Assembly: GCA_023284085.1 (NCBI GenBank)
Contig: JAKVHY010000001.1
Coordinates: 124,001 to 188,000, forward strand
DNA length: 64,000 bases
Source: Shewanella benthica
GTDB lineage: Bacteria > Pseudomonadota > Gammaproteobacteria > Enterobacterales > Shewanellaceae
Direction: 5' to 3'
A program made the translations under genes and the position numbers. Numbering within the stretch: position 1 is the stretch's first letter; each line of letters opens with the position of its first letter. Under the pieces are notes generated by a model. It saw only the letters and a program-made list of their open reading frames with translations. It ran no database searches and was not told the DNA's origin. This document shows positions 18,655-29,300 of this stretch, one piece after another.

Positions 18655-20115
18655 TCAATTTGCCGGACTCGAAGGGGTGAGAGTTGAGCCTGCTTGGGAC
18701 TCTTGCGCTAACGTATTATCCATTAAAGAACGCAAAAACAGTGCACTGAATGGCGCCTGTTGTTGCTTTTTTTGCAGTGAACTCTGACCGTTTTCTAAGA
18801 TCACAAACAGGGTATCATCCTGGGTTTTACTGCTGATAAAACCGGCAAGGTTATCCACTCCCTGCATAGAGCCTGTTTTGGCTATGACATGCTTAAACAG
18901 GGGCGGTTTGTTGAAGCTTGCTTTATATTTAAGCGTACCGCTCACGCCTGCAATCGGCAGTGAATCCATCAGCTGGGAAAATCTTGGGTCAGTAAAAATC
19001 AAGTTTAATACCTGACTGAGCTGACGAGCACTGAGTAGGTTATACCTGGAGAGACCCGAGCCATCGACAATCTTTGCATGGGTTAGCGCTATACCTTCAC
19101 GACTCAGTATCTTTTTAAGGGCCCGACTGCCGTTACTGAAGTTTCCCGGCCGCTGATAAATTTTTGTTCCAAGCTGTTTGAGCAAGCTGTCGGCAATCAG
19201 GTTATCGGACTTGATCAACATGGTGCCTAGTAGATCAGATAGAGGGGCAGATTCATGGACCGCAATCAAGTGAGTCTGGATAGGCAGTTGGTGCTTTATC
19301 AATATCTCACCCTTGAGTTGAATCTTACTGCTCTTGAGTATTTGTCCAATAGACTCTTGCATAAATAAGCCGGGATCTGTGATGGCAATGGCAAGATTGA
19401 TGGCTTGTGAGCCTGCATAGCAGCCGCTAAGAGAGAAATGATTACCGGGTAAGCGTTGTAGATCTAATTGACAAAATTCTTCGATACCCGTTTTATCAAA
19501 CACTGAGGTGTTGGTGATGCTGATAGGGATATTATCTGGAACTGATAATTGACTCTGGTTACTGGCCAGTTTTGGGGAGAGTTTACCGTGAACACAGTTG
19601 CGGTTGAGTATAAAATTGGACACCGGCGCCGCATAGCAGATCCCCAGATCATCCCAAACCCAACCAGGTGCCTGTAACTGTTCATTGGCCTGACCGATTA
19701 AGTAGAGGCTACCTTCTATCCGATACAAGCCTTGTTCGGTAAGCTGTTTAAGCAGAGAGCTGAGGTCCTTGGCCTTCAATGTTGGATCGCCGTTGAAGCT
19801 GATGTAGACATCACCGGCTATAACGCCGTCCTTTATGGGAAATCTAGAGTAGACACGAGTGCTGAACCTAAAACCACTGCCCAGTGATGATGTGGCCGCT
19901 ACCGCAGTGAGTAATTTCATGGTACTGGCGGGTAAGAGTAAGGTATCCGGGTTCTGCTCGAAGATGATGTCGCCGGTCACCAGGTTGGTAGCAAAAATCG
20001 CCGTATGGGAATGAGGCGGTTTAATGATGGATAACACATTATCAAAATAGTCATCGCCTATAGCTGGCAGAGATAAACAGCTGAGCAGAAGACAGGCGTT
20101 AACGAGAGATCTCAT
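18655..20115 (-). CDS. dacB: D-alanyl-D-alanine carboxypeptidase/endopeptidase PBP4
   Basis: This periplasmic low-molecular-weight class C penicillin-binding protein (about 486 residues) trims and cleaves peptidoglycan cross-links. After a signal peptide ending near LSLPAIGD come the three active-site motifs: SxxK in LPASTMKLLTA, SDN in IKSDNLIADS, and KTG in VIAKTGSMQG. The order and wide spacing between SxxK and SDN are those of DacB. I prefer the ATG at 20115; a GTG three codons upstream is possible. Neither has a strong ribosome-binding site. It converges on the acyl-CoA dehydrogenase gene. Confidence 0.93.
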   Translation of the reverse strand: MRSLVNACLLLSCLSLPAIGDDYFDNVLSIIKPPHSHTAIFATNLVTGDIIFEQNPDTLLLPASTMKLLTAVAATSSLGSGFRFSTRVYSRFPIKDGVIAGDVYISFNGDPTLKAKDLSSLLKQLTEQGLYRIEGSLYLIGQANEQLQAPGWVWDDLGICYAAPVSNFILNRNCVHGKLSPKLASNQSQLSVPDNIPISITNTSVFDKTGIEEFCQLDLQRLPGNHFSLSGCYAGSQAINLAIAITDPGLFMQESIGQILKSSKIQLKGEILIKHQLPIQTHLIAVHESAPLSDLLGTMLIKSDNLIADSLLKQLGTKIYQRPGNFSNGSRALKKILSREGIALTHAKIVDGSGLSRYNLLSARQLSQVLNLIFTDPRFSQLMDSLPIAGVSGTLKYKASFNKPPLFKHVIAKTGSMQGVDNLAGFISSKTQDDTLFVILENGQSSLQKKQQQAPFSALFLRSLMDNTLAQESQAGSTLTPSSPAN

Positions 20116-20173
20116 AGAATTCACATAGGTAAGTGACTAAGTCAATAAACAGCACAGACTTATATCATAGCGG

Positions 20174-20359
20174 TTATTCATCTTCGGGTTTATCTTTTTC
20201 CATTAAGCGGTAGAGTCTTAACGTCACAAAGGTTACTAAGCCGATAAAGAGCGGTAAGATAAAAATCCCCAGCTGTGCCTTGAAGTGAAATATCGCCCAT
20301 GCCATGAGCAGGCTTATTGCGATTGTGCCTAATATCTTAACATTCATTATTGTCTTCAT
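20174..20359 (-). CDS. Small two-helix membrane protein, unknown function
   Basis: This is about 61 residues long, with two hydrophobic helices (roughly residues 8-24 and 27-47) and a charged tail RLYRLMEKDKPEDE, a composition typical of a small inner-membrane protein. I do not recognise the family. It lies 58 bp upstream of dacB on the same strand and could be cotranscribed. The start is uncertain: ATG at 20359 or 20347, or a TTG further upstream; no clear ribosome-binding site distinguishes them. Confidence 0.6.
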   Translation of the reverse strand: MKTIMNVKILGTIAISLLMAWAIFHFKAQLGIFILPLFIGLVTFVTLRLYRLMEKDKPEDE

Positions 20360-20701
20360 ATTTAGCAAACTAATCGGCCACTATAACCTGAGTTTGAATT
20401 CAATGCCGTGTTCGGTGAAATTAATTAATATTAATTAAGCTGATTTTTCGTTGCAGATGCTACAGCTGGGTTGCCTAGCTTAGATAATGCCGATAAGTTG
20501 CTGTGAACATTATTCACATCAGTCAGGCAGCCATGTAAGTCAGTTAGTGGTTAATTTGAGCGCTTTGTGCACTCAAAGCTGTATTTGCTCGAAATGTGTA
20601 CACTTCTTATGGTCTTATGCTGCAAAAGTGGAGAAAACCCTTGCCCAATGGGGTGTAAATCGGTAATTTCTATCCCCTTATGATTTATATAAGGGATCGA
20701 T
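20360..20701. other. Intergenic region with palindromes
   Basis: There is no supported gene in this divergent spacer. It contains a perfect 18-bp palindrome TTAATTAATATTAATTAA (20421-20438). It also has the inverted repeat TGTGAA (20502-20507)/TTCACA (20513-20518), which resembles a CRP site but has one base too many between the halves. A hairpin at the ribosome-binding site of the next gene is described separately. Confidence 0.4.
20675..20695 (+). promoter_or_regulatory. Hairpin covering the ribosome-binding site of the DUF1904 gene
   Basis: CCCTTAT (20675-20681) and ATAAGGG (20689-20695) form a 7-bp stem with a 7-nt loop. The right arm contains the AAGGG that should serve as ribosome-binding site for the ATG at 20702, so folding would hide it. 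Regulation of translation is inferred. Confidence 0.4.
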
Positions 20702-21034
20702 ATGCCTCATATTCGTATGCGCGGACTACCTGAAGACGCTGTAGCCAGTCTGAGCCGTACATTACTCGCGCAATTAGCCGAGTTATGTCGGATCGATGCT
20801 CAAGGGTTTACCTTGGACTGGATACCAAGTACAAGTTACCGTGATGGCAAAGTCGATCTGAGTACGACACAAGTTGAAGTACTCTGGTTCCCTAAAGATC
20901 CCGATACCCACGATAAAGTAGAGCAAGCAATCCGCAAAGCCATCACATTGGCTTATCCCGAGTTGCAGCATCTGGCTGTCATGTTTAGCGCATTAGATCC
21001 GAGCCGCTACTATCGTGACGGAAAGCATTTTTAA
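20702..21034 (+). CDS. DUF1904 family protein
   Basis: This 110-residue protein has the DUF1904 pattern: MPHIRMRGL at the N-terminus, a central TLDWIPSTSY segment, and a closing YPELQHLAVMFSALDPSRYYRDG. The size and small alpha/beta layout suggest a tautomerase-like fold, but no activity is known. It is followed after 11 bp by pssA and very likely shares its transcript. A hairpin overlaps its ribosome-binding site. Confidence 0.8.
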   Translation: MPHIRMRGLPEDAVASLSRTLLAQLAELCRIDAQGFTLDWIPSTSYRDGKVDLSTTQVEVLWFPKDPDTHDKVEQAIRKAITLAYPELQHLAVMFSALDPSRYYRDGKHF

Positions 21035-21045
21035 AGGAGATGACC

Positions 21046-22359
21046 TTGCTTGATAAGCTTGGTGGAATACCAATCCAACCCGACGCATTACAATGGTTGC
21101 TTACGCCCAAAGCCTTAAAGGCTGAACTCTTAACGCGTATCGCCGCTGCGGTTAATTCAATCTATATTGCCGCCCTTTATCTTGAAGATGATGAGGCGGG
21201 CCGAGAGATCTTAGCGGCATTAATGTCAGCTAAAGACAAGAACCCGGAACTCGATATCAAGGTCTTAGTCGATTTCCATCGCGCCAGGCGAGGCCTGATA
21301 GGCCACAAGAGTGACAGTGGTAACGATCAGATGTATCGCAAGGTGATGCAGGCTGCTAAGCATCCAATCGAAATATTAGGGGTGCCGGTCAAGTCTCGTG
21401 AGTTTATGGGCGTACTGCACCTTAAAGGATTTATTGTCGATGACGCCGTGATATACAGTGGTGCCAGTATCAATAATATCTACCTGCATCAAGGCGAAAA
21501 ATACCGCTTCGATCGCTATCATGTGATTGAATCGGCCGAACTGGCGCGCTCCATGAGGCAGATGATCCAAACCTATCTGGTACAAGATCCCGCGGTTAGC
21601 TCACTCACTCAAGATAAAGCTACCGAGACACTGCCACAAAAAAATGATGTTCGTACCCTTAAGTCACGTTTAGCAAAGGCGAGCTATCAATATGAATCCA
21701 CCACCATAGGCAATCGTGTCACGCCGGTGGTTGGTTTAGGAAGAAAGAAAAACAAGCTCAATAAGATAGTCGTCGATATGGTGGCGCAATCAAAAGATGC
21801 CTTGTTTATCTGTACTCCCTATTTTAATCCTCCCTACATTCTGGCGCGTGCCTTAGCTAAGCACCTTAAAGACGGCAAGCGTATCGATATCGTAATAGGG
21901 GATAAAACCGCCAATGATTTCTATATTCCGCCAGAGCAAGACTTCTCAACCATAGGGGCCTTGCCATACATGTATGAGCAGTCCTTGCGAAAGTTCGCCA
22001 AGCGTCAGCAATGGGCGGTTGAGAATGGCCAACTCAATATTCATCTGTGGAAAAATGGCATAAATAGCTATCACCTCAAGGGGATAAGCGCAGACAATAA
22101 ACGTCATCTGATCACCGGCAGTAACTTAAATCCCCGTGCATGGGCGCTGGATCTGGAAAATGGTTTATTGCTCCATGATGAGAGCGGTGCCTGGAAGGAG
22201 AAGTTTGCACAGGAGCAGGCGCATATTCTGCAGCACACAGAGCGCTTGTATCATTACAGCCAGATAGAGACACTCAACAAGTATCCGGCGCCGGTGCGTA
22301 AGATAATGACACGTATCAGACGCCTAAAAGCAGACTTCCTGCTGAGACGTATTCTTTAG
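21046..22359 (+). CDS. pssA: CDP-diacylglycerol-serine O-phosphatidyltransferase
   Basis: This phospholipase-D-superfamily phosphatidylserine synthase (about 437 residues) is the committed step to phosphatidylethanolamine. Two HKD motifs are visible: HLKGFIVDD and HLKGISADN, each followed by SGAS or TGSN. IVIGDKTANDFYIPPEQ and NLNPRAWALDLENGLL match E. coli PssA (451 residues). The AAGGAG at 21034-21039 directly abuts an ATG at 21040 but is ideally spaced for the TTG at 21046, so I choose TTG; the ATG would add two residues. Confidence 0.93.
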   Translation: MLDKLGGIPIQPDALQWLLTPKALKAELLTRIAAAVNSIYIAALYLEDDEAGREILAALMSAKDKNPELDIKVLVDFHRARRGLIGHKSDSGNDQMYRKVMQAAKHPIEILGVPVKSREFMGVLHLKGFIVDDAVIYSGASINNIYLHQGEKYRFDRYHVIESAELARSMRQMIQTYLVQDPAVSSLTQDKATETLPQKNDVRTLKSRLAKASYQYESTTIGNRVTPVVGLGRKKNKLNKIVVDMVAQSKDALFICTPYFNPPYILARALAKHLKDGKRIDIVIGDKTANDFYIPPEQDFSTIGALPYMYEQSLRKFAKRQQWAVENGQLNIHLWKNGINSYHLKGISADNKRHLITGSNLNPRAWALDLENGLLLHDESGAWKEKFAQEQAHILQHTERLYHYSQIETLNKYPAPVRKIMTRIRRLKADFLLRRIL

Positions 22360-22367
22360 GCTTCAAC

Positions 22368-22405
22368 TCAGGTCCTGATCACCGTGATCAGGACCTGAAC
22401 TTTTA
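22368..22405. terminator. Terminator between convergent pssA and emrD
   Basis: TCAGGTCCTGATCAC (22368-22382) is followed, after one base, by its exact complement GTGATCAGGACCTGA (22384-22398) and then ACTTTTAAAT. The near-perfect palindrome lies just after pssA and could act in both directions. Confidence 0.75.
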
Positions 22406-22553
22406 AATCTCAATACTCACCTATGATGCTTACTTAGTTCAGAAGCCGTTTAGGCAGGTAATTCCTCAAGTGCCAAACCTCTAAGGCCAGCTCCGCCTAA
22501 TGGACTTGGCTATCTAGTTTTTCCTATTACCTAGCGACTTATTTTAATCAATA

Positions 22554-23789
22554 TCAAGTACTGGCAGAGTGGTGGCCCAAATCTGAACCCATTTTTGCGT
22601 AATTCAGTGCCAGCATGACTAAGAAGACCATGATGGCGCACAAGACTCCGACACTGAGTTGACCGTGCATGGGCACCAGTGACATCAAGAGCGCTGCCAG
22701 TCCTGCGCCGAAGTTTTGCAGACCACCGAGTAGGGCGCCTGCAACACCCGCATGGCGGGGAAATGGCTCCAGTGCCGCCGAGGTCAGCACAGGAAACAAC
22801 ATGCCGGCACCGCTGAAGAAGAGAATCGAGCCTAGGAGAAGGCTCCAGCCAATCACTAAGTTGGACAGGCCAGGGATCAAGATAAACAGAGTTCCGGCCC
22901 CCAGGAGCGCCACACTGCGATAGATGACGCTGTGTTTGTTATCTAACTTGGCCGCACAGTATGCCCCTGCTAAGTAGCCCGGTATGGGGGCCACAAAATA
23001 GCAGCTGACCCAGAAAGGCGACAATTTGAGGAACTGACCATAAAAGATACCGGCAACGGCCTCGAACGCGGCAATGCCGGCGAAGGTGGCAACCAGGCAG
23101 AGCAGATAACTCTTGAACTTCCTATTGGAGAGTACAAAGCGGTATGAGGTTAACACCGACTCATGCTTTCGCTGCGTGATGGGCAGCGACTCCTTAAATT
23201 TGAACATGATCAGCAGGAGTACCAAAATGCCGAATGCGGCAAGCAGATCGTATACCGATTGCCAACCAAAGTAATGGGTCATAAAGCTGCCGACAAAAGG
23301 CGCCATTAAGGGAGAAAATACCACGGCCATTGAGATATAACTGTTTACTTTGACCAGAGGCTCACCGAAGTAATGATCCCGCGGTATGCTGCGACACAAG
23401 GCGCCGGCGCTGGCGGTTCCCGCTCCCTGCAGTAACGTTGCCGCAATAAGTTGCTGGTAGTTGGTGGCGAAGCTGGCGAGCAGGGCGCCGAAAATAAAAA
23501 TACTCAAGCCAACAATTAACACAGGTTTACGTCCGTATCGGTCGGAGGCCGGGCCGTAGATAAATTGCAGTAAGCCATAGGCCAGCAGATAACAGGCCAT
23601 GATGGCTTGAAGTTGCCCCGGGGATGCATGAAAGCTCGCCGTGATGTCAGGAAGCGCGGGAACGAAGATGGTTTGTGCCATCTGGCCGCAGGCGACCATC
23701 ATAACGATTAGGAAAATTAGCGATGAGAAACCCGTTTCCTGACCGTTATTTTTTCCGGTAGAAACAGGTGTTGACTGAGGGCCGCTCAT
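22554..23789 (-). CDS. emrD: MFS multidrug transporter EmrD-like
   Basis: This 411-residue, 12-helix drug:proton antiporter of the Bcr/CflA (DHA1) group lies in the inner membrane. CGQMAQTIFVPALPDI in helix 1, YGPASDRYGRKPVL (motif A) and the GAGMLFPVLTSAALEPFP region match E. coli EmrD closely. I chose the ATG at 23789 because GGAG lies a few bases upstream; the frame is open for 16 more codons. It is transcribed alone, convergent with pssA. Confidence 0.85.
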   Translation of the reverse strand: MSGPQSTPVSTGKNNGQETGFSSLIFLIVMMVACGQMAQTIFVPALPDITASFHASPGQLQAIMACYLLAYGLLQFIYGPASDRYGRKPVLIVGLSIFIFGALLASFATNYQQLIAATLLQGAGTASAGALCRSIPRDHYFGEPLVKVNSYISMAVVFSPLMAPFVGSFMTHYFGWQSVYDLLAAFGILVLLLIMFKFKESLPITQRKHESVLTSYRFVLSNRKFKSYLLCLVATFAGIAAFEAVAGIFYGQFLKLSPFWVSCYFVAPIPGYLAGAYCAAKLDNKHSVIYRSVALLGAGTLFILIPGLSNLVIGWSLLLGSILFFSGAGMLFPVLTSAALEPFPRHAGVAGALLGGLQNFGAGLAALLMSLVPMHGQLSVGVLCAIMVFLVMLALNYAKMGSDLGHHSAST

Positions 23790-24127
23790 GATGACTCCAA
23801 AAGGGTAAAACAGGGGTTGATAAGGAAGCGGCATCATACTGGGTACTGAAACAAATTCAATGGATAACAGCCTTTATTATCAAGCATTTATTCTCATCGT
23901 TTTCATTATTTTTTCTAGGGTAAAATGGCTGTAATTATTAGTTTACACCTTGTGTTATTAAGGTTAACTGCAAAACAAGTTGATAACATGCATGGAGCCG
24001 AGCTCACCCACTCAGAGGGGATAAGCTCGCAGGTCGCTGAAAACTATTGTGTGGTGATCGGCCCGATAGTAAAATAGCGCATGTGCCGATAACGGCTATC
24101 AAAAAATTTAATCACAAATGATGAGTT

Positions 24128-24886
24128 ATGAATCTTAAGCAACACGCTATCCATAAGCTTTACCAATACCGTAAGGCGATCTCCACTCGACCTTATGGAG
24201 CCAGGGGCAAAAATCTGATCAGGTGTGAACTGTGTTTACTGGCACAGACATATTGCACCTGTCAGAGTCGCCGACAACTGGTGTCTGATAATGCATTTTT
24301 ACTCATCATGTATGATGATGAGGTGCTAAAACCCAGTAACAGTGGTCGCCTCATCGCGGATCTTATTCCCGATACCCATGCTTATATCTGGTCCAGAACC
24401 CAGGCAAACCGAAAAATGCTGGCATTGATACAAGATCCTCGCTATCAGCCTTTCGTCATTTTCCCCGGTGAATATGCCTATCCAGATCAAACCGTGGTCA
24501 GTGAACTTAAGCCCACAGGTCTAGATAGTACCAAGAAGCCACTGTTTATTATGCTCGACGGTAGCTGGCGCGAAGCGATTAAGATGTTCCGTAAGAGTCC
24601 TTACTTACATGATTTGCCACTGCTCTCTTTTACCCCAGAGACCGTCGCCAAGTATGGTTTAAGAAAAGGCAGCCGGGATTTTCAGCTTGGCACAGCCGAA
24701 GTAGCCGTATTGGCATTGGCGGCGTCGGGTGAAAAAGGCAATGCCGAGGCGCTGAGTATCTGGTTTGATCTGTTTATCGCCGCTTCGATGTTCAGTCGCA
24801 GCCGTCAAAGTAATAAAGATCTCAGTCCCTTGAATCAACTTGCACAAGAGTTTAAGCAAAAGGTTGGCGCTAATCCTTCTCGGTAA
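24128..24886 (+). CDS. tapT: DTW-domain tRNA-uridine aminocarboxypropyltransferase
   Basis: This 252-residue protein of the DTW family is close to E. coli TapT/YfiP, which installs acp3U on tRNA using SAM. Zinc-type cysteines occur in CELCLLAQTYCTC. SNSGRLIADLIPDTHAY and MLDGSWREAIKMFRKSPYL match YfiP strongly. The DTW motif itself reads DGSW here, where E. coli has DGTW. It is expected in the cytoplasm acting on tRNA. It stands alone between emrD and the RND operon. Confidence 0.85.
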   Translation: MNLKQHAIHKLYQYRKAISTRPYGARGKNLIRCELCLLAQTYCTCQSRRQLVSDNAFLLIMYDDEVLKPSNSGRLIADLIPDTHAYIWSRTQANRKMLALIQDPRYQPFVIFPGEYAYPDQTVVSELKPTGLDSTKKPLFIMLDGSWREAIKMFRKSPYLHDLPLLSFTPETVAKYGLRKGSRDFQLGTAEVAVLALAASGEKGNAEALSIWFDLFIAASMFSRSRQSNKDLSPLNQLAQEFKQKVGANPSR

Positions 24887-25165
24887 GTTTCTCTTTGTTC
24901 AGGTCAAATAAATTCAATACTCACCTGCATGTCGATGACACAGTTTCAACAGCTAAGCAATTAATGCGCTATTTGGGTGTGTTTGCTGAGTATTTATTGA
25001 CCACCCCGGTATTAACGTTAACATTCTCTTGCTGTTACAGTTGTTTAGAACTTACACTTACATTTGATTAACTTAAGTAATGTGTATTTATCGGCACACA
25101 TGACTCGATTGTAAATCGAACAGAAATAGACATCCGATCATCGAATATAATTTTGGGACATGAAT

Positions 25166-26383
25166 ATGGCACAGGTTTTCACACGCTCAGCGTTCACCTT
25201 AGCGTTGCTCATAGGCACAGCAACCCTGATAGGTTGTGAGAAGGACGTGCCAAAAATCACCCCAAAATTAGTGGTCGTCGAGCAAGTCACTACGGCTACT
25301 GTGCCACTCTATGGAAATTATGTGGGGATCACTCAGGCTTCACTCGATGTAGAGGTGAGGGCGCGGGTGGATGGTTTCGTTGAAGATAAGAGTTTCATCG
25401 AAGGCAGCGCGGTGAAAAAAGGCACAGTGCTTTATCGGATCGATAATCGCCCTTATCTTGCCGTGGTCAACCGACTCAAGGCCAATGTCGAGTCACAGCA
25501 ATCTATGCTAGATAAGGCCAGACGTGATGTCGACAGACTCAAACCTCTCTACGAGCAAGATGCCGCCAGTCAGCTGGATTTCGACAATGCCTTGTCTGTG
25601 CTATCCCAATCGAGATCGAGTCTGGCAGCGAGCAAGGCCGAATTAGAAGAAGCTGAATTAGAGCTAAGCTATACCGAAATACGCTCACCCATATCAGGCC
25701 TGGTCAGTCGTTCAGAAGTCGATATAGGCGCCCTGGTGGGCAGCAGTGGTCAGTCATTGCTGACCCGAGTGAAACGGGTGGACCCTATCTATGTGACATT
25801 TAACATGTCGGCGCTGGATTATCTCAACGCCAGGAGACGCATGACCAGCTATAGCGAACAGCAAGAGGCCGAAGCCGAAGGTAAAGCGGTCGAAGGCTTT
25901 GTGACCATCACCTTGCCTGATAACAGTGAGTACCGCTATCTTGGCGATGTACGTTTCACCGACCCATCGGTCAATCCAGAGACAGGGACATTCCAGGTGC
26001 GAGCCGAGTTACCCAATCCAGATAAAGAGCTGCTCCCGGGTCAATATACCAATGTACGTATTAAGCTCAGTGAGGTGAGTAACGCCATCGTTATACCGCA
26101 CAAAGCCACTCAAGTTGAGCAAGGCGGCGTCTATGTGATGGTGGTGCTACCCGATCATAAAGTGGAACGCCGTTTTATCGTGATTGAACATCAGGGGAAA
26201 ATGGGCGTCGTGGTGAAGAGTGGCCTCAAGGCGGGAGAGTTGGTTATTGTCGAAGGCATGCACCGCGTGCGTCACGGACAATTGGCCGAGCCCTTAACCG
26301 CGGAGCAATACCTCAAGCAGGAAGACACTCAGCAGAAGGAGCAGGCACTCAAGCAGCAGGCATTAGAGCAGGAGCAGAAATAA
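25166..26383 (+). CDS. RND efflux periplasmic adaptor (membrane fusion lipoprotein)
   Basis: This HlyD/AcrA-type adaptor has about 405 residues. The signal peptide ends in the lipobox LIGC, so it is probably a lipoprotein. A split lipoyl half-motif (ARVDGFVEDKSFIEGSAVKKG), an alpha-hairpin (about residues 100-165) and the beta-barrel region (PNPDKELLPGQYTNV) follow in order. The C-terminus is a Gln/Glu/Lys-rich tail. GGGA is well placed for the ATG at 25166 rather than the one at 25160. The stop overlaps the next start (TAATG). It links the inner-membrane pump to the outer-membrane channel. Confidence 0.93.
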   Translation: MAQVFTRSAFTLALLIGTATLIGCEKDVPKITPKLVVVEQVTTATVPLYGNYVGITQASLDVEVRARVDGFVEDKSFIEGSAVKKGTVLYRIDNRPYLAVVNRLKANVESQQSMLDKARRDVDRLKPLYEQDAASQLDFDNALSVLSQSRSSLAASKAELEEAELELSYTEIRSPISGLVSRSEVDIGALVGSSGQSLLTRVKRVDPIYVTFNMSALDYLNARRRMTSYSEQQEAEAEGKAVEGFVTITLPDNSEYRYLGDVRFTDPSVNPETGTFQVRAELPNPDKELLPGQYTNVRIKLSEVSNAIVIPHKATQVEQGGVYVMVVLPDHKVERRFIVIEHQGKMGVVVKSGLKAGELVIVEGMHRVRHGQLAEPLTAEQYLKQEDTQQKEQALKQQALEQEQK

Positions 26384-29300
26384 TGGCTCAGTATTTCGTT
26401 AATCGTCCTGTCTTTGCCTGTGTTATCTCGATAGTTATCGTGCTATTGGGCCTGATCGGCATGGTTAATCTGCCTATCGATCAATATCCCTATATTACCC
26501 CGCCACAGGTTAAGGTTTCTGCATCATATCCGGGCGCTACGTCGACGACGGCGGCGGAGTCGGTGGCCACGCCCTTAGAGCAAGAGCTTAATGGCTTGCC
26601 TAATATGATCTACATGAGCTCCAAGAGTACCAATTCGGGCAGTGCTAATGTCACCATCACCTTCGATGTGGGCACCAACCCGGATCTCGCCGCGGTGGAT
26701 GTGCAAAACTCGACCCAACAAGCCAACGGCAGCTTGCCCATAGATGTACAGACCGAAGGCGTAACGGTATCGAAAGAAGCCTCGGTCGAGTTGCTTAAGC
26801 TGGCGTTGACCTCCAGCGATGAGCGCTATGATGAAATTTATCTGAGTAACTATGGCACCATCAACATCGAATCTGCGCTCAAACGCATTCCCGGAGTCGG
26901 GCGGGTGCGTAACACTGGCTCACGAAGCTACTCGATGCGAGTCTGGTTAAAGCCAGATACCATGGCGGGTTACGGCCTGACCACAGGGGATGTGATTTCT
27001 GCCATCAAGGCGCAGAACAAGGAGTCTCCAGTGGGCACCATAGGTTCACAGCCCAACAGTGACTCACTCAGCATGACCTTGCCAATTACCGCCGCGGGTC
27101 GCATGAGCAGTGTGCCCCAATTTAATGAGATCATCGTTCGCGCCAATAATGATGGCTCCATCATCCGCCTCAGAGACATAGCTCAGATTGAGCTGGGCTC
27201 ATCGGCTTATACATTGCAGTCGCAGCTCAATGGCGCCAACGCCACCATCTTACAGGTCTATCTGTTGCCAGGCTCTAATGCCTTAGAGGTGACCAAAAAC
27301 GTCAAGAAGGAGATGGCTAAGCTCGCTGAAAAGTTCCCTCAAGGCATGAATTGGGAAGTCTTCTTCGATGCATCGGTATTTATCGAGAACTCCATCGATG
27401 AGGTGGTTAAAACCTTAGTCGAAGCGCTTATTCTGGTTATCTTAGTCGTCTACCTGTTTCTGCAAAACGTTCGCGCCACACTCATTCCCGCCATTGCCGT
27501 GCCAGTTTCCCTGATAGGCACTATGGCGGCCATGCTAGTGTTTGGCTTCACCATCAATACCGTGAGTCTGTTAGCCCTAGTGCTGGCTATCGGCATCGTA
27601 GTGGATGATGCCATAGTGGTGGTGGAAAATGTCGAGCGCTTGATGAATGAAAATGGCCTCAGTCCGGTCGAGGCTACCCGCACCGCCATGAAAGAGCTAT
27701 CCGGTGCCTTGGTTGCTACGAGTCTGGTGCTCGCGGCGGTGTTTGTGCCTGTGTCATTCTTGTCCGGGATCACCGGCATCATGTACCGGGAATTCGCGGT
27801 AGCCATCACGGTGGCTGTGCTTATCTCTACTGTGGTTGCCTTGACCCTGTCGCCGGCCTTATGTGCCTTATTGCTGAAACCCGGCGACAAAGCCACATCG
27901 GGTTTCTTTAAATGGATAAACGACAGACTCGATACCAGTACCAGCAAGTATGTCGCCTTAGTTGCCCTAACCACTAAGCATGCCAAGAGAAGCTATTTTG
28001 TCTTTGCCCTTATGGTGGGGGGCGTGTATCTGATCATGGCTAACTTGCCGTCGAGCTTTATGCCCAATGAAGATCAGGGCAGGTTCTTTATCGACATGAC
28101 CTTGCCCGATGGCGCCACGGTAAACCGCTCACAAGCCGTGCTTAAAAAGGCCGAAGCTAAGGTATTAGCCAATCCCGCCGTGGCCTACTCATTTACCTTA
28201 GCGGGTGAGAACCGCCGCTCCGGTTCAAATCAGGCCAATGGTCAATTTGAGATAATCTTAAAGCCTTGGTCTGAGCGGGTAGAGACAGATGCCACTGTGC
28301 ACAAGGTGATGAAACAGATCCAAGCCTCGCTGCAGGGAATATTGGAGGCTGAATTTAACAGCTATTTACCCTCCGCCGTGCCAGGACTCGGCAGTGGCTC
28401 AGGCGTGGAGATGGAGTTGCAGGATACCTCAGGCACTAATTTCAGGGGCCTGATGGAAACAGCCGATGAACTGGTCGAGAAGCTTAAACTGCAGCCAGAA
28501 ATAGCCACCGCGGGCTTATCGCTGCAGAGCGCCATTCCTCAGCTGCATTTGACCGTCGATGAGGCTAAGGCCATGGCCATCGGGGTCAATGTCGCCGATA
28601 TTTACAGCACCATCAAGACCTTTACCGACTCATCCACGGTGAACGACTTTAACTTGTTCGGCCGTGTCTACCGGGTAAAGGTACAGGCACAAGAGAGCTA
28701 TCGTCAGTTCCCCGAGCAGATTAAAGATTACTATGTGCGCTCGGCAACTGGGGCCATGGTGCCCATAGGTGTACTGGCTAAATATGATTACTCTGTGGGG
28801 CCTGCGGCCGTGACTCACTATAATCTGTTTTCCAGCGCCTCAATTAATGCTACGCCTGCGCCGGGTTATGCCTCGGGGGATGTGATTAAGGCCATTGAAC
28901 GTGTGGCTGAACCTCTGCTGCCTAATGAGTTCAGCTATGAATGGACCGGTATCACCTATCAAGAAGTGCAATCGGCCAATCAGACCAGTATCGCGGTCAC
29001 CTTGGCCATGGTGTTCGTGTTTTTGTTTCTCGCCGCCCTCTATGAAAGCTGGACCATTCCCATCGCCGTGTTGCTTATTGCGCCCATAGCCATGTTAGGT
29101 GCAGCACTGGGCACCTTAGTGAGTGGCATGGAGAGTAACCTGTTCTTCCAGGTGGCCTTCATCGCGCTCATAGGCATGGCTGCTAAGAACTCCATCTTGA
29201 TTGTAGAGTTTGCAAATCAGCTACACAAACAGGGTAAGAGTCGGCTCGATGCGGCATTGGAAGCGGCAAATATGCGTTTCAGACCCATCTTAATGACCTC

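Noticed and set aside
20502..20518. CRP-like site TGTGA...TCACA upstream of the DUF1904 gene
   Set aside because: The halves are separated by seven bases instead of six. I keep it only as an inverted repeat in the region note.
25011..25024. Palindrome GTTAACGTTAAC-like sequence before the RND operon
   Set aside because: It is short, A/T-rich and not placed against any visible promoter, and no efflux regulator gene is adjacent, so I do not call an operator.
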